From Mesorhizobium sp. 113-3-3 (GTDB lineage Bacteria; Pseudomonadota; Alphaproteobacteria; Rhizobiales; Rhizobiaceae), in the NCBI RefSeq assembly GCF_016756495.1, contig NZ_AP023243.1, forward strand, positions 310,001 to 374,000: a stretch of 64,000 bases of DNA. The letters run 5' to 3'. Shown piece after piece: positions 37,159 through 48,810 of this stretch. The notes beneath the pieces are model-generated. The model did not search any database and was not told the origin of the DNA. It was given only the letters and a program-made list of their open reading frames with translations. The position numbers were made by a program, and so were the translations under genes. Each line of letters begins with the position of its first letter. Position 1 is the first letter of the stretch.

Positions 37159-37247
37159 GGTCCCAGTCCTTCCGATCGAAACGCTTGACCATCAGCCTAG
37201 CTACGGTAGGACTTGTCCGAAATGACATATATCGCGCAAAAACTGCC

Positions 37248-38201
37248 ATGATCCGGAAGGTTGGCATCATCATCCACCCCGGCTTCCAGTTGCTGGACGC
37301 GGCCGGCCCGGCGGCGGCCTTTGAGCTGGCGGAGGGGTTTTGTGTCGGGAGCTACAGGCTCGACATACTGGCGCCCGGCGGCGGCGAGATCGAGAGCTCG
37401 TCCGGCATGCGGCTTGCGGCCCGGCCCTTGTCTTTGGAAGAGCCGCTCGACACCGCGATCATCTCCGGTGGCGAAATCATTCGCTCCATGGCCGCCGCCC
37501 AGGAGATCGTCACCTGGCTCCAGCGCAGGGGCACAAGGCGAACGGCGAGCGTGTGCACGGGCGCCTATCTGCTGGCGGAAGCAGGCCTTCTCAATGGCAG
37601 GCGCGCCACCACCCACTGGTGGAGCACGCACGACTTCGCACGCCGCTACCCCGCGGTGAAACTCGATGCGGAGCGGATCTTCGTCAGGGATGGCAGCGTG
37701 TGGACCTCGGCCGGCATTTCAGCCGGCATCGACCTGGCATTGGCGCTCATCGAGGATGACCTTGGCCCGGCGATAGCGCGCCGCGTTGCGCAGCAGCTTG
37801 TCGTTCACCAACGCCGTCCCGGAGGCCAGTCGCAATTCTCCGCGCTTGTCGAACTCGGCGGACGAACGGGCCGCTTTGTCGAACTGATCGGATGGATGCG
37901 CACCGCGTTGGCCCAGCCGCTGACCGTGGAGTGCCTCGCCGATCGCGCCGCCATGAGCCCGCGCAATTTTGCGCGCGCCTTCAAGACGGAAACCGGCACC
38001 ACTCCGGCCAAGGCCGTGGAGCGAATTCGCCTGGAAACCGCGCGGATTGCAGTGGAAACAGGCCACATATCGCTCGATCGCATCGCGCAGGAGTGCGGCT
38101 TCGGCGATGCCGGGCGAATGCGCCGCGCTTTCCTGAGAAGCTTTGGCCAGCCGCCGCAGGCGCTCAGGCGGGCAGCGGCGGTTTCGCGCAATGACGGTTG
38201 A
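37248..38201 (+). CDS. GlxA-type transcriptional regulator (DJ-1/PfpI domain plus AraC HTH)
   Basis: 317 residues from ATG 37248; an upstream ATG at 37185 adds a stretch with no family match. The N-terminal domain (VGIIIHPGFQLLDAAGP, SVCTGAYLLAEAGLLNGR) has the DJ-1 Cys position, and the C-terminal ~95 residues form the double AraC HTH (LADRAAMSPRNFARAFKTET and ISLDRIAQECGFGDAGRMRR). It probably regulates the divergent DJ-1 gene; 89 bp separate the two starts. Confidence 0.9.
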   Translation: MIRKVGIIIHPGFQLLDAAGPAAAFELAEGFCVGSYRLDILAPGGGEIESSSGMRLAARPLSLEEPLDTAIISGGEIIRSMAAAQEIVTWLQRRGTRRTASVCTGAYLLAEAGLLNGRRATTHWWSTHDFARRYPAVKLDAERIFVRDGSVWTSAGISAGIDLALALIEDDLGPAIARRVAQQLVVHQRRPGGQSQFSALVELGGRTGRFVELIGWMRTALAQPLTVECLADRAAMSPRNFARAFKTETGTTPAKAVERIRLETARIAVETGHISLDRIAQECGFGDAGRMRRAFLRSFGQPPQALRRAAAVSRNDG

Positions 38202-38418
38202 TGACGTCCTTCGATGTCGCCCCGGCGGTGCGATTTTTATCCGCCTTCGTGAACCTTCCTGCAGGTCGCGGCGACCAATGGCTGTCCGGGTCGGGTTTGC
38301 CCGGTCGGTGTCTTCTGCCGGATGCGTCCAGGGCTGGGGCGGGCGTCTTACGCCATGCTGATACCGTCTCAGGTCAGGCCGCCTCGTTGGACCCTGGTTT
38401 CGGCATGAGCTTCACCCG

Positions 38419-38444
38419 GAAAACCCCGCTTCAGCGGGGTTTTC
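38419..38444. terminator. Rho-independent terminator after the GlxA regulator
   Basis: A perfect 11-bp stem, GAAAACCCCGC / GCGGGGTTTTC, with a TTCA loop and T-run within the right arm. A-run in the left arm makes it usable in both directions. Confidence 0.85.
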
Positions 38445-38477
38445 TGCGTTTGGTTGCCTGCATAAACATGATTATGA

Positions 38478-38497
38478 AAGTTAACTTTTGTTAACTT
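38478..38497. promoter_or_regulatory. inverted repeat upstream of doxX-like gene, candidate operator
   Basis: AAGTTAAC-TTTT-GTTAACTT is a perfect 8-bp-arm palindrome 59 bp before the ATG at 38556. It is in an AT-rich patch that probably holds the promoter. No adjacent regulator of suitable type identifies the binding protein. Confidence 0.45.
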
Positions 38498-38555
38498 GAC
38501 TTGAAGGGAGCCATCGGGCGTTTTCGAGGGGATGTTCACACAGACAGGAGCTACG

Positions 38556-39008
38556 ATGTCCGTAACCACCGACGCTTCCCGCGGCAGGCTGATCATTCCG
38601 GCGCTCGGCCGCCTGTATGCATCGCTGCATGACGCCGGCGAAACCGTGCTGCGCGTCGTCGCCGGCGCGTTTCTCGCCATCCACGGCTCGCAGAAGATCA
38701 CCAATCCCTTCGGCGCCGCCGAAATGGTCGAAGGCCTTGGCTTCTATCCCGGCGCTTTCTGGTCGCTGCTTCTGGCCTGCACCGAGTTTTTCGGCGGCAT
38801 CCTCATCGCCATCGGGTTCTTGACGCGTCCGGCCGCTTTCGCCGGCCTGTTCGTGCTGCTGGTCACCGTGTGGTTCCACTGGGTGACCATGGGCCAGGGG
38901 TTTTCGGGCGCCGAAAAGTCGCTTTTGTGGGCGGCGATCCTGCTCTTATTCGTCATTCGCGGCGGCAACCGACACTCGGTCGACGCCCGCATCGGCAAGG
39001 CGTTCTAA
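38556..39008 (+). CDS. DoxX-family membrane protein
   Basis: 150 residues from ATG 38556 (ACAGGAGCTACG upstream). Four membrane helices in the DoxX pattern: LRVVAGAFLAIHGSQKI, then FWSLLLACTEFFGGILIAIG with the conserved E-FGG-L-IG, then LFVLLVTVWFHW. DoxX-like proteins are linked to redox or thiosulfate-related membrane complexes. It is monocistronic, with the next gene 110 bp away. Confidence 0.87.
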   Translation: MSVTTDASRGRLIIPALGRLYASLHDAGETVLRVVAGAFLAIHGSQKITNPFGAAEMVEGLGFYPGAFWSLLLACTEFFGGILIAIGFLTRPAAFAGLFVLLVTVWFHWVTMGQGFSGAEKSLLWAAILLLFVIRGGNRHSVDARIGKAF

Positions 39009-39118
39009 CAAGCTTTCATGAGGGGCGACGCGACGACGCGTCACCCTTTGCCTTTGGCGCAAAACCGACTATGAAACGGCTTCAGCCAAGCCATCTGGAA
39101 CGTGCGCCGGAGCCAGCC

Positions 39119-40096
39119 ATGACCGAAATCCTGCAGACCCCAAAGCTTGTTGTCGTCTTTGGCGGGTCTGGCTTTGTCGGCCGCCATGTCGTGCGCGCGC
39201 TGGCCAAGCGCGGCTACCGCATCCGGGTCGCCTGCCGGCGGCCCGACCTTGCCGGCCATCTGCAGCCGCTCGGCAATGTCGGCCAGATCCAGCCGGTGCA
39301 GGCCAATGTGCGCGTGCGCTGGTCGGTCGACCGCGCCGTGCAAGGCGCCGACCATGTCGTCAATCTCGTCGCCATCCTGCATGAGACCGGCCGGCAGAAA
39401 TTCTCCGCCGTGCATGAATTCGGCTCCCGCGCCGTCGCCGAGGCTGCGCGCTCGGTCGGTGCCGGGCTGACCCATATTTCGGCGCTTGGCGCCGATCTGG
39501 ACTCCGAATCGGACTATGCGCGCACCAAGGCGCTTGGCGAAAAGGCCGTCATGGAGACGATCCCCGACGCCGTGATTTTCCGGCCTTCGATCAATTTCGG
39601 ACCGGAAGACAGCTTCTTTAACCGCTTCGCCAACATGGCGCGCTATTCGCCGGTGCTGCCGCTGATCGGCGGCGGCCAGACCAAATTCCAGCCGGTCTAT
39701 GTCGGCGACGTCGCCGAAGCGGTGGCGCGCTCGGTCGACGGCAAGACCAATCGCGGCCAGATCTACGAGCTTGGCGGCCCCAATGTGCTCACCTTCAAGG
39801 AGTGCATGGAAGAGTTGCTGACCGTAATCGAGCGCAAGCGCCTGCTGGTGCCGGTGCCGTGGTGGGTCGCCAACATCCAGGCCTCGATCCTCGGCCTGTT
39901 GCCCAACCCGCTGCTGACCAAGGACCAGGTGATGCAGCTGCGCGAGCACAACATCGTTTCGGAAGCCGCCGCCAAGGCCGACCGGACGCTCGCCGGGCTC
40001 GGCATCCAGCCGCAATCGATCGCGACGATCCTGCCGAGCTACCTCTGGCGCTTCCGCGCCGCCGGCCAGTTCCAGCAGCGCAAGCCTGTAGCATAG
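39119..40096 (+). CDS. complex I NDUFA9-like NAD(P)-binding protein
   Basis: 325 residues from ATG 39119; ATG 39071 is an alternative adding 16 residues. An extended SDR fold: VVVFGGSGFVGRHVVRALAK at the start, HISALGADLDSESDYARTKALG with the YxxxK pair, then VIFRPSINFGPEDSFFNRFA. This form is the alphaproteobacterial homologue of the mitochondrial complex I accessory subunit NDUFA9 and is often encoded near respiratory or housekeeping genes. Role in respiration is from family knowledge. Confidence 0.88.
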   Translation: MTEILQTPKLVVVFGGSGFVGRHVVRALAKRGYRIRVACRRPDLAGHLQPLGNVGQIQPVQANVRVRWSVDRAVQGADHVVNLVAILHETGRQKFSAVHEFGSRAVAEAARSVGAGLTHISALGADLDSESDYARTKALGEKAVMETIPDAVIFRPSINFGPEDSFFNRFANMARYSPVLPLIGGGQTKFQPVYVGDVAEAVARSVDGKTNRGQIYELGGPNVLTFKECMEELLTVIERKRLLVPVPWWVANIQASILGLLPNPLLTKDQVMQLREHNIVSEAAAKADRTLAGLGIQPQSIATILPSYLWRFRAAGQFQQRKPVA

Positions 40097-40123
40097 ATCA
40101 CCGCTACCGCCTGAAAGGCGCGC

Positions 40124-41491
40124 CTAGCGAGGCGTGACCTGCATTGGCAACCCGCCTTGCGGCTGGGTCGTCAGCTTCTGCACCGGCCATGGCTTGGTGT
40201 CAGCGGTCGTGTCGAAGCGGAAGCGCGACAACAGGATGGCGAGCGCGATGATCGCTTCCTGCATGGCGAAGCTGGCGCCGATGCAGACGCGCGGCCCCGC
40301 GCCGAATGGCAGATACTGGAAGCGGTCGATCTTTTCGCGATTTCCCGGGTGGAAGCGCTCGGGCAGGAAGGCATCGGGCCTGTCCCAAAGCTTCCTGTGG
40401 CGGTGGACGACCCAGGGCATGACCAGCACCGCCGCGTGCTTGGGGATATAGAGATCCTTCCACATTTCCGGCTCGATCGGCTCGCGGTTGATCGACGGCG
40501 CCGGCGGATAGAGCCGTAGCGCCTCGTCGAAGGCGGCGCGGGTCAACGGCATGGCGTCGAGCCACTTCGTCGGATCGGGTTCGCGCGCCAGCACCGCATC
40601 GATCTCCTGCTCGACCCGATTGCGCTCCCATGGCGATTCGGCGAGGCAGTAAAGCGTCCAGCCCAACGCCCGCGCGGTGGTTTCATGGCCGGCGCCGATG
40701 AAGGTGATGATGTTGTCCTCGACTTCCGGCCGCGTCAGCCCGTCGGGGCCCTCGGCCTTGAGCAGCAGCGTCAGGAAATCCTGCGGCACGGCATCGGGAT
40801 CGCGCCTGAATTTGTCTTCGCGCATCTTGACCGTGTCGGTGACGATCTTGCGGAAATAGGCCATGGTCTTGCGGCCGCGGATGCGGGTGAGCCGCGGCAG
40901 CCAGTCGGGCGCGCGCAGCAGGTCGAGCGGATCGACGCGGCCCATGGTCTCGAACAGGCGGTCGATCTCGTTGGCGAAACTGCCCGGCTCGCCCGCGATC
41001 TCGCCGGAAAACAGCGTTTCGGCGAGAATGTCGTAGGTGAGCAATGTCATGTCATGGGCGATGTCGGATATGCCGCCCTCTTCGTAGCGGGTGACGAACT
41101 CGAGCGTGCGTTTCAGCATCGGCTGGGCGAAACCGAAGATGTGGCGCGGCGTGAACACCGGCGCCATCGCCTTGCGGGACCGCTTCCACACGTCGCCCTC
41201 GGCGGTCAGCAGACCATCGCGCAGGATCGGCCGCAGGATCTTCTGGCGCACCGTCGCCATCTTGTAGTTCCTGGCGTTGTCGACCAGCACATGGCGGATC
41301 AGGCCGGGATCGTTGGCGATGACCAGACGCCCGCCAACACCGTTCGCCGATATCCAGGGCTCGTTGTAGGTCGGCTCGCCCCAGAGTTCGAGCGGATTGC
41401 GGTAGACGATGCGGATCATCTCCAGCGTCGAAGGCGGCGACGTGCGCGGCTTCGGCGCGGGAGGAACAAAGGGGGCGGGCTGAGTGTCCAT
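40124..41491 (-). CDS. cytochrome P450
   Basis: 455 residues from ATG 41491 (GCGGAGCACTTC upstream); 17 more in-frame residues could precede it. The heme-binding Cys is at about 403 in LPFGAGPRVCIGASFAMQEA, the oxygen-activating I-helix is GAGHETT at 266-272 and the ExxR of helix K (DEALRLYPP) starts at 323. The sequence is nearer to the eukaryote-like class of P450s (CYP4/102-like) than to small P450cam types. A reductase partner is not encoded beside it. Substrate unknown. Confidence 0.92.
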   Translation of the reverse strand: MDTQPAPFVPPAPKPRTSPPSTLEMIRIVYRNPLELWGEPTYNEPWISANGVGGRLVIANDPGLIRHVLVDNARNYKMATVRQKILRPILRDGLLTAEGDVWKRSRKAMAPVFTPRHIFGFAQPMLKRTLEFVTRYEEGGISDIAHDMTLLTYDILAETLFSGEIAGEPGSFANEIDRLFETMGRVDPLDLLRAPDWLPRLTRIRGRKTMAYFRKIVTDTVKMREDKFRRDPDAVPQDFLTLLLKAEGPDGLTRPEVEDNIITFIGAGHETTARALGWTLYCLAESPWERNRVEQEIDAVLAREPDPTKWLDAMPLTRAAFDEALRLYPPAPSINREPIEPEMWKDLYIPKHAAVLVMPWVVHRHRKLWDRPDAFLPERFHPGNREKIDRFQYLPFGAGPRVCIGASFAMQEAIIALAILLSRFRFDTTADTKPWPVQKLTTQPQGGLPMQVTPR

Positions 41492-41685
41492 GAAGTGCTC
41501 CGCTATCGCTTCAATGTAGTGGCTGGCGACCCAGGCGTCCATGTGACCGAACGGCAGGTCATTCGCGGTACGAAGCGGCGTTCATCCGATCGTGACCGCT
41601 GCCCCCGATATCCAACCTTGTCCGCCGGGACGCGCTGCCTTAGTGACAGTCACCAACAGATACCGCCTGACAAAGGAGCCCGCCC

Positions 41686-42255
41686 TTGAAGCACCAGTTA
41701 AACATCATCATCGGCAGCACGCGGCCCGGCCGCGCCGGCCCGGTTTTCGCCGAGTGGCTGGAGAGATTCGCGCGCGAGCACGGGAAATTCGAACCGGTGC
41801 TGACCGATATCGCCGCCTTCCACCTGCCGGTGCTCGACGAACCGCACCATCCCAGGCTTGGCAACTACCAGAACGACCACACCAAGGCGTGGTCGAAGGC
41901 GATCGACGCCGCCGACGCCTTCGTCTTCGTGGCGCCGGAGTATAATTATTTCGCGGCGCCGGCGATCGTCAACGCGATCGACTACCTGCTGCGTGAATGG
42001 AAGTACAAGCCGGCCGCCATTTTCAGCTATGGCGGCGTCTCCGGCGGCCTGCGCGCGGCGCAGGCGCTGAAGCCGCTTTTGACGTCGGTGGGGATCATGC
42101 CGATCCCGGAAGGCGTCGCGCTGCCGATGTATCAGAAGCTGCTCGACGAAAACGGCGCCTTCAGCGCCAGCGAGCAGGTAACCGGCGGCACCAAGGCCAT
42201 GCTGGACGAGCTTTTGCGCTGGAGCGAAGCGTTGAAGCCGCTTCGCACTGCCTGA
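41686..42255 (+). CDS. NADPH-dependent FMN reductase
   Basis: 189 residues from a TTG at 41686 preceded by AAAGGAG. Flavodoxin-like fold with the FMN phosphate loop GSTRPGRAGP at 10-19 and the APEYNYFAAPAIVNAIDYL motif that characterises the family. Reduces FMN or quinones with NADPH in the cytoplasm. A hairpin starts at its stop codon. Confidence 0.92.
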   Translation: MKHQLNIIIGSTRPGRAGPVFAEWLERFAREHGKFEPVLTDIAAFHLPVLDEPHHPRLGNYQNDHTKAWSKAIDAADAFVFVAPEYNYFAAPAIVNAIDYLLREWKYKPAAIFSYGGVSGGLRAAQALKPLLTSVGIMPIPEGVALPMYQKLLDENGAFSASEQVTGGTKAMLDELLRWSEALKPLRTA

Positions 42256-42287
42256 GCAAGCCGGTCCCCGAACGCCCCGGCTTGCTC
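42254..42287. terminator. hairpin overlapping the FMN reductase stop
   Basis: Perfect 11-bp stem GAGCAAGCCGG / CCGGCTTGCTC with a 12-base loop. There is no U-run, so it may be a weak terminator or an mRNA-stabilising structure before the caspase gene. Confidence 0.5.
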
Positions 42288-42305
42288 GCGCCATAAAGAG
42301 ATGGA

Positions 42306-44972
42306 ATGGTCCGCAAAGGACTGAGCCGGGGGCGGTTCGACTTGCGCTTGCTGTTTGCCTTGCTGCTGATGTTTGCGACCACCGCCACCGCGGTGGCGGA
42401 ACGGCGCGTGGCGCTGGTCATGGCCGACAACGACTACCGGCTGGTCAGGCCACTGGCCAATCCCATCCATGACGGCGAGGCGATGGAAGCCGCGCTGAAG
42501 AAACTCGGCTTCGAGGTCATCCTCGAAACCAACCGCGACCTGCGGCGCATGCGGCGCGCGCTCGACGATTTTCGCGAGGATGCCAAGGGCGCCGATGTGG
42601 CACTGGTCTATTTCTCCGGCCATGGCGTCGAAATCTCAGGCGACAACCGGCTGCTGCCGGTCGATGCCGACGCCTCCTCGCTCGATCAGCTGAACAGGAC
42701 CAGCCTGCCGCTGGAAGAGGTGCGCGCTGCCGTCGCCGTCACCGCCAAGGTCGGGCTGATCGTGCTCGACGCCTGCCGCAGCGATCCGTTCTCTGGCAGC
42801 AGTGGCGACGGTCGCGGCGCGACCGCGCTGGCCAAGGATGTCGCCGACAAGGTCAAACCGGGTCTCGGCCGCGTCGGCCGGGCGGAAAACATCCTGTTCG
42901 CCTTTTCGGCCGCGCCTGGCGAGACGGCCGCCGACGGAACCGGAGAGAATTCTCCCTTCACCACGGCGCTGACCAAATATCTCGGCACCGACGGGCTCGA
43001 AATCCGCTCGGTGCTGACCTTGGTGCAGCAGGAGGTCTATGATTTGTCGCGCGGCAAGCAACTGCCCTATGTCGAGAGCGGCCTGCCGAAACTGTTCTTT
43101 GCCGCTGCGGCCAAGGAGCAATTGCCGGAGCGCGAACGGCTGCTGCTGGCCATGGCCGACGTGACGCCGGAAATGCGCGGCGAGGTCGAACAAATCGCCA
43201 GCGATGCCGACATGCCGCTGGCGCCGCTCTATGGCGCGCTGATCAGTTCCGACACCAGCCATCTCTCCGCCGACAGCCTGAATGCCCGGCTGCGCGAGGC
43301 CGCCGACGCCTTCGTCAAGGTGCGCGGCGAAATGAAGACGCTCGCCTCCGACGATCCGCAGGTGGCGGAATTGCGCCGGCAGGCCGAGGAACAGCTTTCG
43401 CTGGGCGCCTTCGACGGCGCACGCGCCCTGCTTGCCAAGGCCGCCGACATCGACAATGTCTCGCGCCAGGCGCTGAAGGGCAATTTCGTCAGCCGCACCT
43501 TGTCCGAGGCCGCGACGCGTTTCCTGTCCGGGGGCGCGGCGCGCGCCGACCTCGACTACGCCACGGCCATTGGCGACTATGAATCGGTGCTGGCGCTGTA
43601 TGGCGAGGCCGGGCAGACCTCGCTCAACCTGGAACAGGCCGACCGCCAGAGCCGCACGCTGGAGGAACTCGGTATTCTCTATACAACCGTGGGGAATGTC
43701 GAGGCAGCCGGCAGCGCCTTTACCGCGCTGTTGGCCAACCTCGAGCAGCGGTCGCGCCAGGAAACCGACCCCAGCGTCAGGCGCGATCTCGCCATCAGCC
43801 ACATCAAGCTCGCCAACATAAAGATGGTGCAAGGCGACCTGCCAACCTCCCTGGAGCACTATCAGGCGGCCCGGGACATGCTGCAGGACCTGACCGCAAG
43901 CGTGCCGGACGAGAAAGGCTGGCTCGGTGATCTTGCCATGGCCAATGACAAGATCGGCAACGTGCTGGCGACGCAAGGCGATGTGGGTGCGGCGGCCAAG
44001 GCCTACCAGCAAAGCCTGTCGATCAAGCAGAAATTGGCCAATGCCGAGCCCAACAGCGCCTATCTGCTGCGCGACCTGACCATAACCTATGATGAAATCG
44101 GCGACCTTGCCCGGACCGCCGGACAGTTGGACGACGCCCAGACAGCCTTCGAAGAAAGCCTGAGAATTCGGCTTGCGCTGGCCGGGAACAAACCCGACGA
44201 CCCCGAGCGCCAGCGCGCTGTTTCCGTCAGCCACGACAGGATCGGCGACCTGCTGCGCCAGCGCGGGGACCCAGCCGGTGCGCTCGTGGCCTACGGCAAG
44301 AGCCAGGCGATCGCCGAGGAACTGGCGCGCCGTGACCCCAACGATACCGACCTGAAGCGCGACCTGTCGATCAATTACGCCAAGGTCGGCAACGCGCTCA
44401 GCGACCAGGAGAACTGGCCGGCGGCACTGGCTTCCTATCAGCAAGCGCTGGCCGTGGCGCGCGGACTTGCCGCCGCAGACCCCGGCAACACCGAATGGCA
44501 GCGCGACCTGTCGGTCTGTCTGGAGAAGGTTGCCGGCGTGCTTGATGCCCAGGGCGATGTCAGCGGTGCGCTGCAAAACTATCAGGACAGTTTTGCCATT
44601 GCCGACCGGCTGGCCAAGCTCGACCCCGCCAATTCCGACTGGCAGCGCGACCTGTCGATCACGCTCTCGGAAATCGGCATGCTGGAGGTCAAACAGCGCC
44701 ACTTCGAAGGTTCCCAGAAGGCGTTCGAGGCCAGCCTCGGCATCCGCCAGAAACTCGCCCAGTCCGATCCGAACAACGCGATCTGGCAATTTGATCTGGT
44801 GCAGGCCTACATCAACTACGCCTATGTGGCGAAGAATCCGAAGGCCGTTCTGACCAAGGCGCTGAACCTGACGCTGGAGCTCGACCGCACGGGCCGGCTG
44901 GCGCCAAGAGACAAACCCATGATCAAATATTTGCGCGGCCTTCTCGCCAAATTCAGCGGCCGGAAAAAATAG
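42306..44972 (+). CDS. secreted caspase-family (metacaspase-like) protein with TPR repeats
   Basis: 888 residues. A signal peptide (LRLLFALLLMFATTATAVAE) is followed by a caspase p20-like domain at about 33-250 with the catalytic pair His106 (YFSGHGVE) and Cys157 (LDACRSDPF). From about 430 to 850 there are some eight tetratricopeptide units, several containing the repeated phrase DLSI(N/T) and ALASYQQALAVARGLAA-like helices. It probably works outside the cytoplasm as a protease scaffold. Rhizobia carry several such proteins of unknown role. It is independent of gyrB, which follows 144 bp later. Confidence 0.85.
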   Translation: MVRKGLSRGRFDLRLLFALLLMFATTATAVAERRVALVMADNDYRLVRPLANPIHDGEAMEAALKKLGFEVILETNRDLRRMRRALDDFREDAKGADVALVYFSGHGVEISGDNRLLPVDADASSLDQLNRTSLPLEEVRAAVAVTAKVGLIVLDACRSDPFSGSSGDGRGATALAKDVADKVKPGLGRVGRAENILFAFSAAPGETAADGTGENSPFTTALTKYLGTDGLEIRSVLTLVQQEVYDLSRGKQLPYVESGLPKLFFAAAAKEQLPERERLLLAMADVTPEMRGEVEQIASDADMPLAPLYGALISSDTSHLSADSLNARLREAADAFVKVRGEMKTLASDDPQVAELRRQAEEQLSLGAFDGARALLAKAADIDNVSRQALKGNFVSRTLSEAATRFLSGGAARADLDYATAIGDYESVLALYGEAGQTSLNLEQADRQSRTLEELGILYTTVGNVEAAGSAFTALLANLEQRSRQETDPSVRRDLAISHIKLANIKMVQGDLPTSLEHYQAARDMLQDLTASVPDEKGWLGDLAMANDKIGNVLATQGDVGAAAKAYQQSLSIKQKLANAEPNSAYLLRDLTITYDEIGDLARTAGQLDDAQTAFEESLRIRLALAGNKPDDPERQRAVSVSHDRIGDLLRQRGDPAGALVAYGKSQAIAEELARRDPNDTDLKRDLSINYAKVGNALSDQENWPAALASYQQALAVARGLAAADPGNTEWQRDLSVCLEKVAGVLDAQGDVSGALQNYQDSFAIADRLAKLDPANSDWQRDLSITLSEIGMLEVKQRHFEGSQKAFEASLGIRQKLAQSDPNNAIWQFDLVQAYINYAYVAKNPKAVLTKALNLTLELDRTGRLAPRDKPMIKYLRGLLAKFSGRKK

Positions 44973-45110
44973 CCGGCTGCCGGCTCGGGATTTGGGCCGG
45001 AATGCCCGCAAACCTTGGAAAAACCGCCTTTAGCGCCTATATCTAGGCTATATCAGACGCGCGATTCGGGGCCGATTTTTCGCGCTGTACAAGCGGCATC
45101 TAGACAATAG

Positions 45111-47588
<2,478 letters not shown>

Positions 47589-47598
47589 TGGATACCGC

Positions 47599-47621
47599 CC
47601 AAAACCGCGCAGCGGTTTTGG
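47599..47621. terminator. hairpin after gyrB
   Basis: A perfect 10-bp stem CCAAAACCGC / GCGGTTTTGG with a 3-base loop, 11 bp after the gyrB stop. It sits between convergent genes and can act on both strands; the T-run is short. Confidence 0.6.
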
Positions 47622-47640
47622 CAGAACGAACAAGAGCTTG

Positions 47641-47677
47641 AAGCGCGTCGGCTCAAACCTTTCAGTGCGACGCGCTT
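47641..47677. repeat. GC-rich palindrome between gyrB and hydrolase gene
   Basis: Perfect 10-bp arms AAGCGCGTCG and CGACGCGCTT with a 17-base loop. The right arm overlaps the last codons of the hydrolase gene on the minus strand. The motif resembles dispersed palindromes I know from rhizobial genomes; it may double as a terminator. Confidence 0.6.
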
Positions 47678-48810
47678 TGAGACTGCAGCGATGCGGTGAA
47701 GAAGCTTGCAAGGGCGGCGTTGAGGCGCTGATGAAACGCTGCCCGGTCGAAGCCGGGTGCGTCAACGCAAGCCATGGGTGCAATGGCGCGCAGGCGAGTG
47801 CTGCAAGGCGGCAGGAACGCATAGTGGCCTGCCAGAGGCTCTACATGATACTCCGGCGGTCGGGGCAATGCCGAACGGATGTGTTCTTCATACCAAGGGT
47901 CGGGTTGATGCCGGTCGTTGGCCGCGCGCCACAGGAGCACCGGGATCTGAACCGAAGCAAGGCCGGCACGGTCAAAGGTGAAGCCGAACGCCGGCGCGGC
48001 GGCTGCGATGGCGCGGATTCGCCGATCGGGCTTCCACGCATCCGGCGGTGGCTGGGGCGCTTGTGCGACGGAATGAACACCGGCTTTCGCCAGCGTGGTG
48101 CAAAGATCATGTTGCGGATTTGCGGCGCAATATGGGTCGATCCGGCCGAGATCGGGTATACCGCCCGCTTCGACCAGTACGGCGAAGCCGCCATTCGAGA
48201 ACCCGAAGGCGCCGATGCGCTGCGGATCGATGTCGGCGTGGCCCTGCCAGTCCGTCAGCATGAAATCGATCAGCCGGCTTAGCTGGGCAGGCCGGCGCCA
48301 CAGCATCATCACCTTGCTCTGGTCGTCGAAAGTATCGCCGGCATGGCTGACCGCGGCGACGATGAAGCCGGCTCTCGCCAACGCGATCGCCGTGTCATAG
48401 TGGCCGGCATAGGATCCGCCGCCGCCGTGAGAGATCACGACAAGCGGCAGCGCATGGCCTTTCACCGGACCGGAAGGCGCAACATGTTGCTTGAAGTTTT
48501 CCAGCGGCACATCCTGCGCCTCGGCTGACGTCGGGTACCAGATACCGGCGGCCAACGGTGGCTCGTCGCCATTAGGAACGCGAACGGCTTGGAAGCCCAC
48601 GGGAGAAAGATGCGCGGTGTCGTCGGCAGCCGAACCGGCCGATGCCGCGCCGACCGGCGCACCGGCTGCGGCGGCCGGGGTCGCGCCCCACGTGAACAGA
48701 CCAGAGAGCAAGACCAGGCCGACGAAAATTGCCTGGCGCAGCCCGCTGCCAGGAGCCCAAATCCGCTGGTTTTTTGCTTCTTGCCTCTTCTGGAATTTCC
48801 TTGGAGTCAT
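47662..48810 (-). CDS. secreted alpha/beta hydrolase (dienelactone hydrolase / PAF acetylhydrolase-like)
   Basis: 382 residues from ATG 48810, chosen for its AGGAGG. A hydrophobic segment (AIFVGLVLLSGLFTWGATPA) at ~26-48 is a signal peptide. The hydrolase has the oxyanion segment LVVISHGGGGSYAGHYDTA and the nucleophile elbow GAFGFSNGGFAVLV (Ser in GFSNG); His in the late AGHYAFLP completes the triad. Substrate class (lipid or ester) is inferred from the fold. Convergent with gyrB. Confidence 0.85.
   Translation of the reverse strand: MTPRKFQKRQEAKNQRIWAPGSGLRQAIFVGLVLLSGLFTWGATPAAAAGAPVGAASAGSAADDTAHLSPVGFQAVRVPNGDEPPLAAGIWYPTSAEAQDVPLENFKQHVAPSGPVKGHALPLVVISHGGGGSYAGHYDTAIALARAGFIVAAVSHAGDTFDDQSKVMMLWRRPAQLSRLIDFMLTDWQGHADIDPQRIGAFGFSNGGFAVLVEAGGIPDLGRIDPYCAANPQHDLCTTLAKAGVHSVAQAPQPPPDAWKPDRRIRAIAAAAPAFGFTFDRAGLASVQIPVLLWRAANDRHQPDPWYEEHIRSALPRPPEYHVEPLAGHYAFLPPCSTRLRAIAPMACVDAPGFDRAAFHQRLNAALASFFTASLQSQSASH

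Larger units (their letters stand above)
38202..38555. other. 354-bp intergenic region with terminator and palindrome
   Basis: No convincing gene; a 98-codon frame at 38198-38494 runs through the terminator and has no protein-like pattern. It contains the terminator at 38419-38444 and the 20-bp inverted repeat at 38478-38497. Confidence 0.55.

Noticed and set aside
42636..45011. 791-codon open frame on the minus strand
   Set aside because: Antisense of the caspase-TPR gene; its apparent repeats (GVVDVGLHQ-like) mirror the TPR repeats of the real gene.
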